In this document: piece after piece, positions 32,977-44,974 of the stretch | Layout: each line of letters starts with the position of its first letter | Position numbering within the stretch: the first letter of the stretch is position 1 | NCBI GenBank assembly: GCA_015501075.1 | Contig: JADNYJ010000008.1 | Location: 496,001 to 560,000 of the forward strand | Reading direction: 5' to 3' | Source of the DNA: Gymnopilus junonius | Taxonomy: Eukaryota > Basidiomycota > Agaricomycetes > Agaricales > Galerinaceae | DNA length: 64,000 nucleotides | Translations under genes and position numbers: made by a program | Notes under the pieces: generated by a model | The model's database searches: none | What the model was told of the DNA's origin: nothing | What the model saw: only the letters and a program-made list of their open reading frames with translations

Positions 32977-34189
32977 TCATGCACCACTCAGAACGAAAGG
33001 CCGGAAAACGAGCCCACGAGCATTACAAGAAGTGGCGCGAAACGAGCTAGCAATGAAATAGATCTAGACGTCATAGTGCAAGAGGAAGCCGCGGAAATAC
33101 TGGCAGTGCAGGGACGTGAGCCTATCCGTGTTCTGTTGGTGGGCCAGTCAGGAAGTGGTAGATGTCGCTACAGATTAAATGTGCCTGATCAAATGCTAAC
33201 TGGTCATATCAGGCAAATCGATGTTATTGGATTGTTCGTCTCAACTTGTCTTTGCGGGCCTGCATTTTTTCTTGTTATTCACGCTATGTTTTCCTTAGAT
33301 TTAAGCCTGATTTCTGTCGGAGAAATCTACGATAGGAAGACCGAAATGCATCTATCGACATATAGGAATATCATATGACATTCAGATGGGGTTCTAGTGG
33401 ACTGCAGAAGTATATTTTCTGTATTATCCAAGAGATTTTGACAATTGCCACGGTGAGCACAACACAAAGCATAGTTGCCGGTGCTTGCCAATGTTAACGG
33501 TATCCTCTGTGATCCGTGTAGGGACCTTCGGGGATGGCTAGCTTATATGCTATAGATTTCATTATATACCGTGGTTATTCGATATCTTTTTCCCCTGAAC
33601 TAACTTACAATATGTCGTCCTTGATAGTCACACGTAGGCCTTCACAGTCGGAAAGTCTCCCCTAGCTTTCATTGATGAATACATCCCAGCGGTATCACAC
33701 TTCAATGAGTATCTCACTGAAAATCATTCATCCAGTCGGCTAGAAGGTTCTTTATTCCATTGGAAGTCTATCTGTTCATCTTCATTGTTGCAAAAAATTC
33801 CGATTATACTGCTTTTCAGCAAAAGTGATCTTCTGCAAAAAAACTGGAGTTAGGTTTCTTGGTGCGGTACTATATTCCAGACTATGGCGACCGCCCAAAC
33901 GATATCGAAATGTTTATAGGATGTGAGCGATATAGATTTGCATACCTTCCGAAATGTGTTATCATCCTCACACTTCAATAGTCCTGCGCAACAAATTCGA
34001 AGATATAAATCATTATTATTCTCCCAATCGTCCGGTTTACATGCACTCAACATCCATAATGGTGATCTTCTTGCTTCGTTTTCCTTCATACCTATGGACT
34101 GATATAAATCTAGAATCTTGCAACAGAAATGCTTAGTGACAGTTGAGTCTTCGGATAGCAAGTCAGTTTATGCCACAGTTAATGTGTAA
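32977..34189 (+). CDS. divergent G-protein alpha subunit-like gene
   Basis: Similarity to heterotrimeric G-alpha subunits. N-terminal part NEIDLDVIVQEEAAEILAVQ then REPIRVLLVGQSGSGR near 33115-33165 (G1/P-loop region). Middle: FIDEYIPAVSHFNEYLTENH near 33670-33725, SSRLEGSFFHWKSICSS (as in RLEDSxxLWKxxCSS), IPIILLFSKSDLL near 33800 (G4 region) and FLVRYYIPDYGDRPNDIEMF near 33855. C-terminal: LRNKFEDINHYYSPNRPVYM and STSIM near 33980-34060. Key residues differ: the P-loop lysine-serine (GKS) reads GRC, and NKxD reads SKSD, so GTP binding is doubtful. The region 33170-33640 could not be spliced convincingly, one base seems missing from the A7 run at 33837-33843, and the extreme C-terminus is unusual. 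It may be one of the atypical G-alphas expanded in mushrooms, or a decaying copy. Confidence 0.6.
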
Positions 34190-34307
34190 TCAGTCAGGGA
34201 GTATGTTCTTAATAATTATGTCGAACGGAGCAAGTTAGAGATTGCATTGTGGTAAATGTTATTACCTATCGTAATTTCCATCATTTCTGACCAGCTAACA
34301 AATTTAG

Positions 34308-35266
34308 GTCACAAAGAAGAGCCCCTGTAGAACCCTTGACAATTCCAGTCGACTGGACCGCGGGGAGGCCTCGGAGGTCGAATCCCTCAAGGTGAGAATG
34401 GATACACGTATATTGCATTTGGTTTCTGATAATTGGGTACCAATTTCACTATGCAAAGGATTACTTCTACAGAAACCAATATACAACCAGGAGATCGTAC
34501 ATCAGATAATACGGATGTTTTTCTGGGTGATCTTTTCAGCCCTTCATGGTGAACGTGGCTATTTTTTTATTCAAGCCTTCCTAATTGGTGGTTGGTTTTA
34601 GGGTGCAAATGAACTATCCTACAGGATTTGAGTGGACCACACACAATGAGGAAAGTTCGAAGTTGATTTCTTTTGATCCAATATTCCCATGGTGAACGCG
34701 TCTATCCTGCCCTTTATCCAGTCTTGATATTCTAATAATCATGATTTTAGGGTGGAAAGAGCTGATCCCGCAGACCCGACAAAATGTCAGGAGATTCAAG
34801 ATCCACGCCAAACCACCCGTTTCCAGCTTTATGTTCGATCAATACCTGCCCTCCACACACACTTTGATCAGTACTCTTTGGCATCATCAAGGACTAAATC
34901 CACAAATTACGGCTACTATTGCAGAAGAATGGCATATTCGCAGGAACTTCTCGAAGAAGTGGGTCCTTTTCATTTGGCTGGCGAGGAGGCGAAGACGTTC
35001 AATCAGTCAATACATTGGGCCGTGTGATCGTGGAAGAAAGCGGGCCGCAGGCTTATCCGCGAGTGAAAGGCGATGCTACCAGGACCTTTAATTCTTCTGA
35101 GTTGGGATTTTCGACTTCGAAAGACAGGGTTGAATCGTTTGCATACGATCAGCTGCAATATGAGTCCGGTGACGTCAATTCTTTGGATTCTATGATCTCT
35201 GGCGAACCGAACGAAATTGCGGTTGCGTCTGATTACCATACTTGGGCAGTTTTACTAGATTTGTAG
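34308..35266 (+). CDS. uncharacterised protein, partial model
   Basis: At least three exons with good splice signals: 34308-34391 (VTKKSPCRTLDNSSRLDRGE...), 34602-34691 (VQMNYPTGFEWTTHNEESSK...) and 34751 onward (VERADPADPTKCQEIQDPRQ... RSIPALHTHFDQYSLASS). Reading then continues to a stop at 35025-35027, or, with a frame change near 34930, to 35266 through SGDVNSLDSMISGEPNEIAV. I recognise no family. The start codon is not located; it could even be a downstream part of the G-alpha-like gene, although nothing supports that. Likely expressed protein-coding sequence because of the clean donor and acceptor sites, but the model is tentative. Confidence 0.4.
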
Positions 35267-35536
35267 ATTAGCTCCAGCTCAGAATTCGAAACGACGTCTC
35301 GGGTCAAATTATTCCCTTGAATATGTAAATTTGGTTTCTCTCTCCTTCGATTAAACTTCATGTATGTCTTCAACCTGTGCTTTGCACGTGAGATGTGAGA
35401 TAACCACAGTCATGTCAAGGTATTTACTCTCAAATGGTCTAACGCGTCTGTACACCTCGCCTTTTGGAAGGATACATAGATTGTGGATTTCAGGTACCAA
35501 ACTGAGCGCATTAATTCATGAATAAACGTTGAAAGT

Positions 35537-37725
35537 TCAGCTCTTCTCATTAGTCATCATTTCCCCTTTCTCCCTCTCCCTGATCTCATTCTTCCTCCTC
35601 CTTAACCTCCGACTTTCCTTGATTCCAAAGCCATTCCTAAAGACCATCTTAACTTCCTCAAGACTTAGGCCTGCCGTTTCGGGGAAACATGCCAGGACAA
35701 ATAGCCAGCCAAGTAAACACAGACCGGCGTAGAAACCGAAGGCGCCTGCAGGTGTGATGCGAGCCATTAGTGACAGGTAAGTAGATCCGATAAGCAGGTT
35801 CCCAGCCCAATTGGTGGCCGTTGCGAGTGACGTGCCGATGCCTCTAACTAAACAAGAAGTTCAAATTTTAATTTGAAATGGAGATGGGAGGTAGAGATAG
35901 ACTGGCCTTCAAGTGAGAATAGCTCTCCCTGTTGCCATGGGACATTCCCTAATCCTGTTGCATAGGATGCAACAAAGAGAATCATGGACAACAACACGAT
36001 GGCAGACCAAGCCGTAGAGTACTGAGTACCATCCACTAAATTGCCACCTGTCTTCTTCGTCAAATCTTGAACAAAAACATCAAGGTTAGCATAACATGCA
36101 GAAGATGCAAAATTCACTGACAGAAGAATGAAATACTAGCAAGCACCAATCCAACAACCATCCCAGGTGCACTCCAGATCATGATTTTCCTCCTTCCTAT
36201 CCTGTCTATCCACACTAGCGCCACAAGCGTAAACAAGAAATTCGTCCCGGAAATGATCAACCCGACAGCTGTAGGCTGATCGAATCCTATCTCTTTAAAG
36301 AGGGTAGCTGAATAATACATGAGCGTGTTGAAGCCACAGAGTTGCTGGAAAGCTTGCATGCCACAGGCGATAACTAAAGAATCGTCGACGTCAATAATAC
36401 TCTGTAAAAAAAGATGCGAAAAGAAACATGCTCAGCGCTCTTCTATTGACGGGAATAAATATCATAGATCTGAACCGTTCAATAAAAGTCGTACTCTCCG
36501 TGATCTCTATACTTTTCTTCACAGTTGCTTGGAGTACTTTGACCTACAAAAATTACATTTGTGAGTCAGTGCTGTTGTCACTAAGACCAGACGCACAGAC
36601 GCACTTTCAAGTCGACCTGCTCGGGCGTTGCAAACGCGTAGATTTTGGTCATAACAGCATGAGCGGCAACTTTATTTCCTCGCCTAAGCAGAATGCGTGC
36701 TGTTCAAATGGCATTTAGTAATCAGATCTGAATGATTAAAAAGAAAGACTGACGACTTTCGGGCAAGAAGAATAGGAATAAAATTTGCAGACCAGCAGGG
36801 ACGGCTCCCAACCCAACCATCCATCGCCATCCACCGTGGACATGAAAAAATCCTGCGCCGATGCCGTATGCTATGACTTGGCCCAGTGTAATCATCACAA
36901 CGCTTGAAAAATAAAATACGTATTAGGCTTCAGCCAGTATAACATGGGTTTGGCGCACTTGAGAACGACCATACGCCCCCTTAATCTGGTCGGTGACAAT
37001 TCCTGAATATACAAAGGCGCGATGCACGCTGCGAGGCCGACTCCAACACCTATCAAGAACCGACCCCCGATCTAAAAAGTGCGAAGATGTACATCTTCTG
37101 CATATAAAGAGGTGGATGGGAGATCAACGCACCATACTCCAAACATCATGGCACACAGCCTGGGCAATAGCACCTCCTATAAAAATGGTATCCGCGATAC
37201 TCAAGACGGGCTTCCGGCCCGTCCAGTCAGAGAGAACTCCGGCGACTAAGCCGCCTAGCAGGGCGCCGAGAGTTGTGGCGGAGGTTATAAATTCCTGAAA
37301 AGGTTTGGATTCGTCAATTTAGCAAGAACTTTGTGTAAGGCGCACCTTTTGGCCATTAGAAAGCGCTTGAGGGCTAAGGTCCGAACCGATAGTCACCAGC
37401 GCTCCAGATATGACACCAGTATCGTACCCTAAAGAAAATTGACCATTAACGCAACGACCAGTCTTCAAGCAAGACAACGTACCAAAGAGCAGCCCAGATA
37501 TCGTTGAACACATGACCAGCACCCATACAAACCACGTCGTCCTTTCCTCCCCTCAGCAACGACTGCGAGCTCATTGATTTCGCCAGAATCTATATCACGA
37601 ACAACGTGCTTCAGTGAATCATCTCCCTCATCACTTAAGCTGTTGTTATCGTCTCCAGAAGTACGTGGGTCATGAGTGATATCGTGGATCACTTCCTTTT
37701 CATTGCTCTTCTCTTTGTCAGTCAT
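35537..37725 (-). CDS. MFS sugar transporter, myo-inositol transporter-like
   Basis: A 12-helix major-facilitator sugar porter of the plasma membrane. The N-terminal tail is acidic ([20 protein letters not shown]). Family motifs: [17 protein letters not shown] (helix 1), [13 protein letters not shown] (loop 2-3), [20 protein letters not shown] and [15 protein letters not shown] (helix 4-5), [18 protein letters not shown] (helix 7), [13 protein letters not shown] (loop 8-9), [14 protein letters not shown] and [15 protein letters not shown] (end of helix 12). Early exons: 37725-37483, 37428-37346, 37294-37133, 37071-36959, 36902-36754 and 36699-36605; further exons reach the stop at 35537. The pattern is closest to fungal ITR-type inositol permeases (inference). 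One-base discrepancies occur near 37545 and at the splice join near 36115, where flanking motifs remain conserved. Confidence 0.86.
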
Positions 37726-38940
37726 AGCTTGTCGTAATGCCAGTCGCGCGGTCGTGCGCCAATAACTTTCAGTCGTAAGATCTGAGGGCGGAAATGTAGA
37801 TCAAGTAGTCAAAGGTGGGGGATGAGATGAAAGGCTAATGGCAAATAGTTACAAAAGGTCGCAAAGCAAGGTAGTGTGAGTAATGTTGGGTCATAAGATT
37901 CAAGAAAGGCCAAGTCGAAGCAGCGTGCACGGAGACTGGAGCTCAAGAAGCCAAGATAAGGACAGCCTGTGACTGAGGAAGAATCCGACGCTTAATAAAC
38001 AGTTTGGAATGGATGGAAACAGGGCTTCGCTGAGGTCATTTGAAAAAAAAATTACGATAAAAATAAATCTCTAAGCTCTTTGCACATGGGGATCCAGGGA
38101 CCGGGAGGTCCTCGAGGGTCTTGGAGTTTTTATTCAGCTGCTGGCCCTACCGACCAGGATCCGTTGTATGCAGAGCATGGAAACAGTAGCTGGACACAGT
38201 TCGCAAGGTAAAGGACAGGTGACAAAAGTGCTGGTGTTCAATGGAAGAAATGCCACCAAGATTCTATTTTTATGTACCCCGAACTGATCGGCGGTCCGGC
38301 AACCTTTGCGGCGCTTTGCCGGATGGTTTGATAAGATAAAAATAATAATAGAATAACTGCACTGCCAACTGTCTAGTTCGTTTCAGCGCATCATACCATC
38401 CTTGCGCCAAAATATTGGCGCCCCATGACCTCCCCTCTTGACTAAAGTCTCAAGGGTTTGCTTTCGATCCAATGAGGGAACTAAAACGGAAGAATGAAAC
38501 AAGAATGAAAATAGTGAAAGCCTTCAACAGTCCTTGCAAGTGCTCAAAGCCCAGCTCGATGATCATGCTTTAGAGAGACTACCATTGGAATATTAACCTA
38601 TTCTGTTACCAATCCGACGAGTTCCATCTGACATCTTGCACGAGATATCTTACCAAGTCTCCTCCCCATGGAAAACTAGCCATGAGCATTACTGAAGCCT
38701 CTTTGCTTCTTACAATTGCCATTTGCAAATCCTGGTGGCCTTTTGTCTTATCGTTGTCGGTCTCAGTCAGTTTGCTAAGCACTAAAGCGCCATCAGCGTT
38801 GAAATATTGTTGTTTACGATATCGATGGTGCGAAAGACGTGAGGTACAAGAACATCACCTCCATTGGTAAGACGTTACTGTTCGACATGAAGTCCGAATA
38901 TAGTTCAAAATTAAAGGGACCATCAATTATAAACAACACC
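37726..38940. other. intergenic, transporter promoter region
   Basis: About 1.2 kb with no convincing coding sequence: upstream region of the transporter (minus) and 3' flank of the acid phosphatase (minus). Short frames at 38682-39162 on plus are shadows or chance. Confidence 0.45.
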
Positions 38941-40467
38941 TTAAATGCCAGCCTTCAAGCACGCCTCCGGAATAGCAGGCGGATTCAAGGCACTCGGTAC
39001 CTCGACACTATTCGTATATGCCGTACACGCCTGCAGCTCTCGCTTGCCCCAAGTCTCAATCACAAGCGGGTGAACAGTCCTTCCATTAACCACCAACCTC
39101 GTATTTGGAACAGGCAACGGAGCAAGCTGTCCCGGATCAGTGTTAAACACTCCAGGGTATGAAGCGTTCAGTACTGTTTGCGAGAGAGGTGGCTTCGTGA
39201 GTGTACGTATCTTGTCGCCGGTCTTTTCTGCGACAAATTTGAACACGTTGGCGCCGACGTCAAAGCGGCCTAGAGTGTGCAGGCGCCAGTTGGCTTCGAC
39301 GGTGGCGATCTCGGAGTAGTGGTCGTAAAAGGTACTGTCCTGGGTACCGATAAGGTGCTTGGGGACAGCGCCTCCTAGGAGAATGGTATCTACTCGGTTT
39401 TGAGCATCTACATTACCTCCTTGATTCTCATTTTCATCAAAGGCTAGGAAGGAAAGCAGTTCACATTAAATTTCCAAATAAATTTTAAAAATTGTAGCGC
39501 ACTTAGCACAATGAGTGTCTTCTCATCGTTAAACCTAGGGTCCTTCAACAATGGCTCCAAGAAACTTCTTGAAAATTTGGACGCAAAAGTAACATTAGTG
39601 TCATGACCATCATTTGCTAAGGACAGAAAAAGTCAGTCATAGCAAACCTCTGGAAAATAAGATACGTACTCATGTTAGGAGTAATAAACATCCATTGAGG
39701 AAGGTTATTGGCCTGGAGATCTTGTTCAAACAGCGTGAAATTCTTGATAAGGTTGGCCCTCTTTGGACTATTCGCCACTGAGTCATAAATGATCAACGGG
39801 CTACACCGCAGGGAAATTTATTAGCCACGGCTTTCGTTAAGAAATTGTCGAGCTCACTTATGCTTTCGCACATAATCATTCGCTCCCGTATTGGGGTTCA
39901 AAAATTGAAACCCCTGGAACCCAGAACTAGGCATATCTTGCTGATACTCGGCCCACGAAATGCCCCTCTCTTCCAGTAAATCCACAATCGTCGACACATT
40001 GTGGGGGATCCTATTCAAGTTGTCATTCTGCATCCCAAAGTACTCCCCGCCCACGCTGGCAATGTAGTTGGGCTCAGACGGGTGCGTGACAGCGAAATAG
40101 TTGGTGAGCTGAAGGCCTTGCTTAGTTATGAACTGGAAATTGGCTTAAGAAAAAGGCGGTAAGGAGACATTAGTGTGAGGAATGAAGGAGAGAAAGGTGT
40201 TGTAGGACACTTGCGATCAGCAGCGGCACCGGCAAAATCGGTATTCTCCAACCAGATGGCTATAAACCTGTCAAAGACAATACCTGGCACCTTAGGCCTA
40301 CAAAATACAAAACAAGCACAAATCAGAAAAAGAAGAAAAGGGAGTAAGGAAATGAGTAAACAGTCTCCGAAAAAATAGTAAGAAACGGACGATTTTTTGG
40401 CAGGGAAAGCATTGACGCCCAGGAGAGCAAGCGCTGTGGAGACCAAGCCGGCGGTAAGAAGGACCAT
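38941..40467 (-). CDS. secreted acid phosphatase (phosphoesterase family)
   Basis: A PF04185-type phosphoesterase as in fungal PHO/acid phosphatases, releasing phosphate outside the cell. The signal peptide is MVLLTAGLVSTALALLGVNA. Family blocks: GIVFDRFIAIWLENTDF (start of the alkaline-phosphatase-like fold with its catalytic region), LTNYFAVTHPSEPNYIASVG (metal-ligand His and Asn), NVSTIVDLLEERGISWAEYQ, NDGHDTNVTF, RFNDEKTLIVLS, FDENEN (Asp/Glu metal ligands), VDTILLGGAVP, DSTFYDHYSEIATVEANW (His ligand) and the terminal VIETWGKRELQACTAY. The stop is TAA at 38943-38941. One intron begins GC (GCTGATC/GCAAGT, about 40212). A one-base discrepancy remains at the first intron. It is one of several secreted proteins in the window. 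Confidence 0.87.
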
Positions 40468-41840
40468 CTTCGTAGATAAGCCCGAGTTTCGAGGCAGGCC
40501 AAGGACTAAGAAGGATAGTAGAAGGATCCCAAAAAGCTCCCCGAAGCCATTTCAAGGAGCGATATCATGGCCCGTTTTATAGCCTATCGACCCGAATTAC
40601 GAGAGTGCACATCGCACAAGTGTCAACGATACTCCTTCTCGAACCCCATGCGCATGCGCACCTGGTCCTCGAGCATGGCGCCAGCCATAGTCGATCCTCG
40701 CCTCGATCCTTCCCGACAAACGTGCGCACTGCAAATAGACTTTCAAACGAGCTCAGGTGGTCCTGAACAGCGGCTCCCCCGGGCTGCATATATGCATATC
40801 AAGGATCAAAGAGAGGCATTTGTGTGGAGGAGATCAGGATAACCCTAGAACCGCACATTTTGGAGCGCATTGAACGCTCGGATCCGGGTGCAATTGATAA
40901 ATAGGAGCAGCCTGATTGGTTGCTTAACTAGCGTGCTGGAAAATATCAAGATTGCTCAGACCTCTTTGCAGACTTTAATCAATGTTAAGAATATCATCAT
41001 CACCTCATGCGCCTATATTATTTTCCGAAAGACATGCGCCAGGACAACAATACTTAGCACTTTTTCGCAGCTTAGCTAAAACTTTTAGAGCGTCGGTGTG
41101 AGCTTGTCTTTATCCCCACTAAGCAGAAACCAGATAGAGACAAACATCCATGCACACCGAGCATCTGTCAAGATGTTCAACAGAATATAGGAACAAAAGT
41201 GACAACTCTTCATAAGCCTTTGAACATCGAACATCGAGCACTGAGCTCGCAGCAGCTTTAATTTAGAGCCATCGATTCTCTCACGGGTACCTGCTCGTCA
41301 AATATGAAAAAAATCCAACGTTCCCAAGCAAAAACAAGAATAGAATGAACGAAGATGCATACCTAGAGTACATGTAAATGTCAGCCATATGCATCTGCGA
41401 CCAAACGAACGCGACACTTGTGATAACAATATGCATTGATAAATTCGACTTGATCCAAGAACGACGGATGAAAAGATTACATAGTTTTACATACACGTTT
41501 GTGGTGCAGTTGGTGATTGAAAGGGGTATAGAGTGATTGCAAGATAGGAATGGCAATATGATGGTGATGATCATGATGAAAAATGGCAACGATAATGAGG
41601 GGTTGAATGGATATTGATCGTGAGACAGACATTGCAACGAGGAACAGGACAAGAGACCAGAGATACGGAGTGGTGAATGACTAGGAATTGGTATGAGTGG
41701 AGGTTGACAGCTTGATGTCTAGACCTTGAAGAACCTGGTGCACATTCCAGAGCCAAAAGGAAGCGAAAAGATCCAGCGAACTGCACGGTTGAACGGTTGA
41801 GAAGTAGGGAGTGAGCGGCCCGACGGAGTCTTCAGGCCAG
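40468..41840. other. intergenic region
   Basis: About 1.4 kb: acid phosphatase promoter and 3' flank of the AMSH-like gene. A possible TATA-like element lies near 40790 on the minus strand (TATATGC). No coding sequence recognised. Confidence 0.4.
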
Positions 41841-44800
41841 CTATCGCAAATCGACAATTTCCAAAGGCGAATCTTTCATTTGCACATGTCCTTTGTCCGC
41901 GTCCTACCAAGAGAAAAAAAGACAGAGAAAGGGTGTCATGTCAGCGTCGAAGGGTGATAGATTTAATGAAAATCCGGAAAAAGCATGAGAACTCCAGGGA
42001 AAGTCCCCTGAGAAAAGATGAAAAAAAGGCCATGTGAAAACAAAACAATTCAGTTTGAAATTTGAAGACATGAACATGGAAGACATGAACATGACATGAA
42101 AGGGCAGGACAGGATCTTTGCGCCCCAAAAAGGAACAGAACAAAACAAGATAAAACGAGCACCAGCACGACAGACATACAGTGTAAATGGGTTCATCCGG
42201 ATGAGGATGGAACGCTTCCTTGGCTTCACAATTGAGAATGATGCTCAGTCCTGGAGGGTCTGTCAGGCGAAAGATGCCAAAGCTACAACAACGAAATCGG
42301 CATATTAGTAACCACGAGAGTGTAAATGCAGAGAGGAACGTGCTTGGGATTCGACTTGGGCGCACAGACGACCGCGAACGACTCTGGGAGCATGCGCTGA
42401 AATCCCGAATGGGTGTGCAGATCAACGGAGGACATGAAGCACGATTGGGACGGATGCGTATGTATCTGTTGGTATCCGTCAGAACTCATGCAGCCAAACT
42501 TGCAGGATCAGAAACACATCAAAACACCACTTACCCAACCAAGCGTAATCAAACTCCTCTCTTCCGTAAACTGCAACACCAGCTCCTCCTCGTCCATCGT
42601 GCATGTATCACTCGTCGAGTGCTGCTTGGGAATCAACAGCGTCGTCACCGAATATTTGTGCCCCTTGTCCTTCCCTAACAGCAGCCCACACGTCTCCCTG
42701 TTCATCTCTGTGTTTACCTTCGCTATCGCCAGGAAGCGCGGGAGACATTCCCGTGGTAAGGACACAGTCTTTAACGGGACTGAAGGGTCGAATATCGCGT
42801 TGGTGGGTCTTGGCTGCGAGGAGAGGGAGGCAGCGTCTTGGATTTGGTGTGTGGGTGCAGCTGTGATTACAGGAGCGGATTGGGGTGGTGGTAACGGCCG
42901 GCTGCTGAAGCCATTGGCATTGGCATTATTACCATGGTTTTGACTATGGCTGTGGTTTGGAGCGTTTGGATACGGATAAGGATAGGACACCTGAGCTGCA
43001 GCAGGTTGCACCCCTTCGCTGTCTCCAAACAGCGTCGATGATCCCGGGCCGTGCGTGTGCCTGATGTCCCCCGTATCCGAGAACATCGAGTTGAGCGACG
43101 GAAAGTATCCTTGGGTCTTTTGATGCTGCGACATCAACAGCGGGAGTGCGGGGTACCCAATCGTGGGAGGTGGGGAGGTCGTGGTTATTGGTGGTGGGTA
43201 GGCTGGGCTATGAGTGGGAGATGAAACGAAGAGTAGTTAGCATTATGGGTCAATATATGAGATAGAATAGTCAGCAATCGAGTCAGAGCAAAAACAGGTT
43301 TGGAAGTCCTGTCCGCCTGCGGACACATGCCCCAAGTCTACGGCTAATGCTAAGTAAAATGCAAACTCACCTCCGCATATTCCTCACAGGAGTCCGATGC
43401 ACATGGCCATGACTATGAGCATGCTCCAGTGCCGGCCTGGGCTTGCCAATCTTGAAATTATTCATCGACTCTGAATCCGTCGACTCGCCCTCATATGTAG
43501 ACGGGCTTTCCAGAGGCAGAGGTCTAAGATAATTTTCTTGTCTTTCCCTTTCCCGGTTCTGGTTGAATACTGGAGGGGGTAGAGATAGAAGGATACTCGA
43601 TACGTGTGTGTGAGTGGGGAAGAGGACCAGGAGGAGCTGGAGGTTGGTAGTAATTCGATGATGAGCCTGACGGAGTCGTCACAGCTGATGACGATGCCGT
43701 AGGATAATTTGCAAACATCGGAGAAGCAGTAGAGGTGCTGGCGAAAGATGCAATCGACGACGGTGTCGCCTGAGGTTGTGGTGGCGGTTGGGACACTACC
43801 TGCGGCTGCATCGGCTGACTTGGCGGAAGCTGAGGAGCCAAAGGCTGTCTCGCAGCAGCTCTTGCTGCTTCCTCTGCCTCTTGCTGCCTCCTAGCAATCC
43901 CTGAGCTTCCGTTTCCTGCACATGCCGTCTACGCTGCTCAGCCTGGCGTTTCGTAATCTCCTCTTCCCTCAACCGCATTTGTTCTTGTTGCTGATGATGC
44001 TGCTGCTGCCGCAGAACTCCTCAGGTACCGAACCCTGCAACGAGACCGGCATCGTCATTGAAGGAGGTGCAGATAAAGGTGGAGGTGGCCGTCCATCTGC
44101 AATGACAACCGTCTCTGTGAGCCATATCCATTATTTTGCATCGGTGTTCGCGTGAAAGACAAATCAGCCTGAGGCTGCTGAGGCGGTCTAGCAGCAGTTT
44201 GGGCAGCGTCTCGTCGACGAGCTTTTTCCCTCTCGGCTTCGTCACGAGCAGATGCTTGTTCGCGCTGCTGCTTCCATTTCTCAGCCTCATCTGCTACACG
44301 CCGTCTTTGCTCTCTTTCTTGCCGAGCACGCTCCTCGGCTTGGGACTGGTCCCGCTGGGCTTGGGCTTGAGCTGCTTGGGCATCGCTGGCAATCTTTTGT
44401 GTCCGAGCACTCGGTGTCCGCTCGTGGTCGGCGCCATCGGGATGCTTTTGTAGCCATTATCGTACCTGTCTACGAGGTCAGGTTTGAGGTCGCTTAGGTT
44501 ATCAGAATATCTTGTCCGTTCTATGTATGTCAGAATTGATTGAAGCCCAAGCGAATGATCGGAAGTAAATTGAAATCGAAAAGTAATCGTCAGTCCCAAA
44601 GTTCAACAATAAAAAATGAACAAACTTACAAGCGAAAGATTATGTCTTTGATTCTCACTCAATATTCCATAGTAATCCTTGTGCAGCGGCAATTTCTCCA
44701 GAACCAACGTAGCAGCCCTCGCGAGCTGCACGAACGCTCCCTCCAGATCGCCACGCTTCGCACACTCCTTGCCTTCCCTCCTGTATCTCTCTGCCACCCT

Positions 44801-44974
44801 TAAGTAATGCTTGAAATCCTTGTTCTCGTCCCAGAGGTCGTCCATGGCCTCTTTGGCGAGCTCTGCGATGGACGATGGGCGTGTCCTGCCATTGGGTGTC
44901 CTGACGGGGGTGTGTGGGATGATGGTGGTGTTCTGGCGTACAGGACCTCCTCCATGCGGTGTTTCAGGGTTCAT
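41841..44974 (-). CDS. AMSH-like K63-specific deubiquitinase (JAMM/MPN+)
   Basis: A metalloprotease acting on endosomes, which trims Lys63-linked ubiquitin from ESCRT cargo (STAMBP/AMSH; S. pombe Sst2). N-terminus at 44974: an Arg-rich helical MIT/USP8-dimerisation-type region ([60 protein letters not shown]). Middle: long coiled coil and Gln/Pro/Ser-rich linker. C-terminus: MPN core, with the upstream glutamate in [11 protein letters not shown], the zinc signature [18 protein letters not shown] (exon 42465-42340), [20 protein letters not shown], and the last exon 41903-41841, [20 protein letters not shown]. All JAMM residues (E, H-x-H, S, D) are present. The linker shows several one-base frame changes (near 44290, 44040, 43880 and 43520), so its exact sequence is uncertain; the catalytic part is sound. 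Confidence 0.88.
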
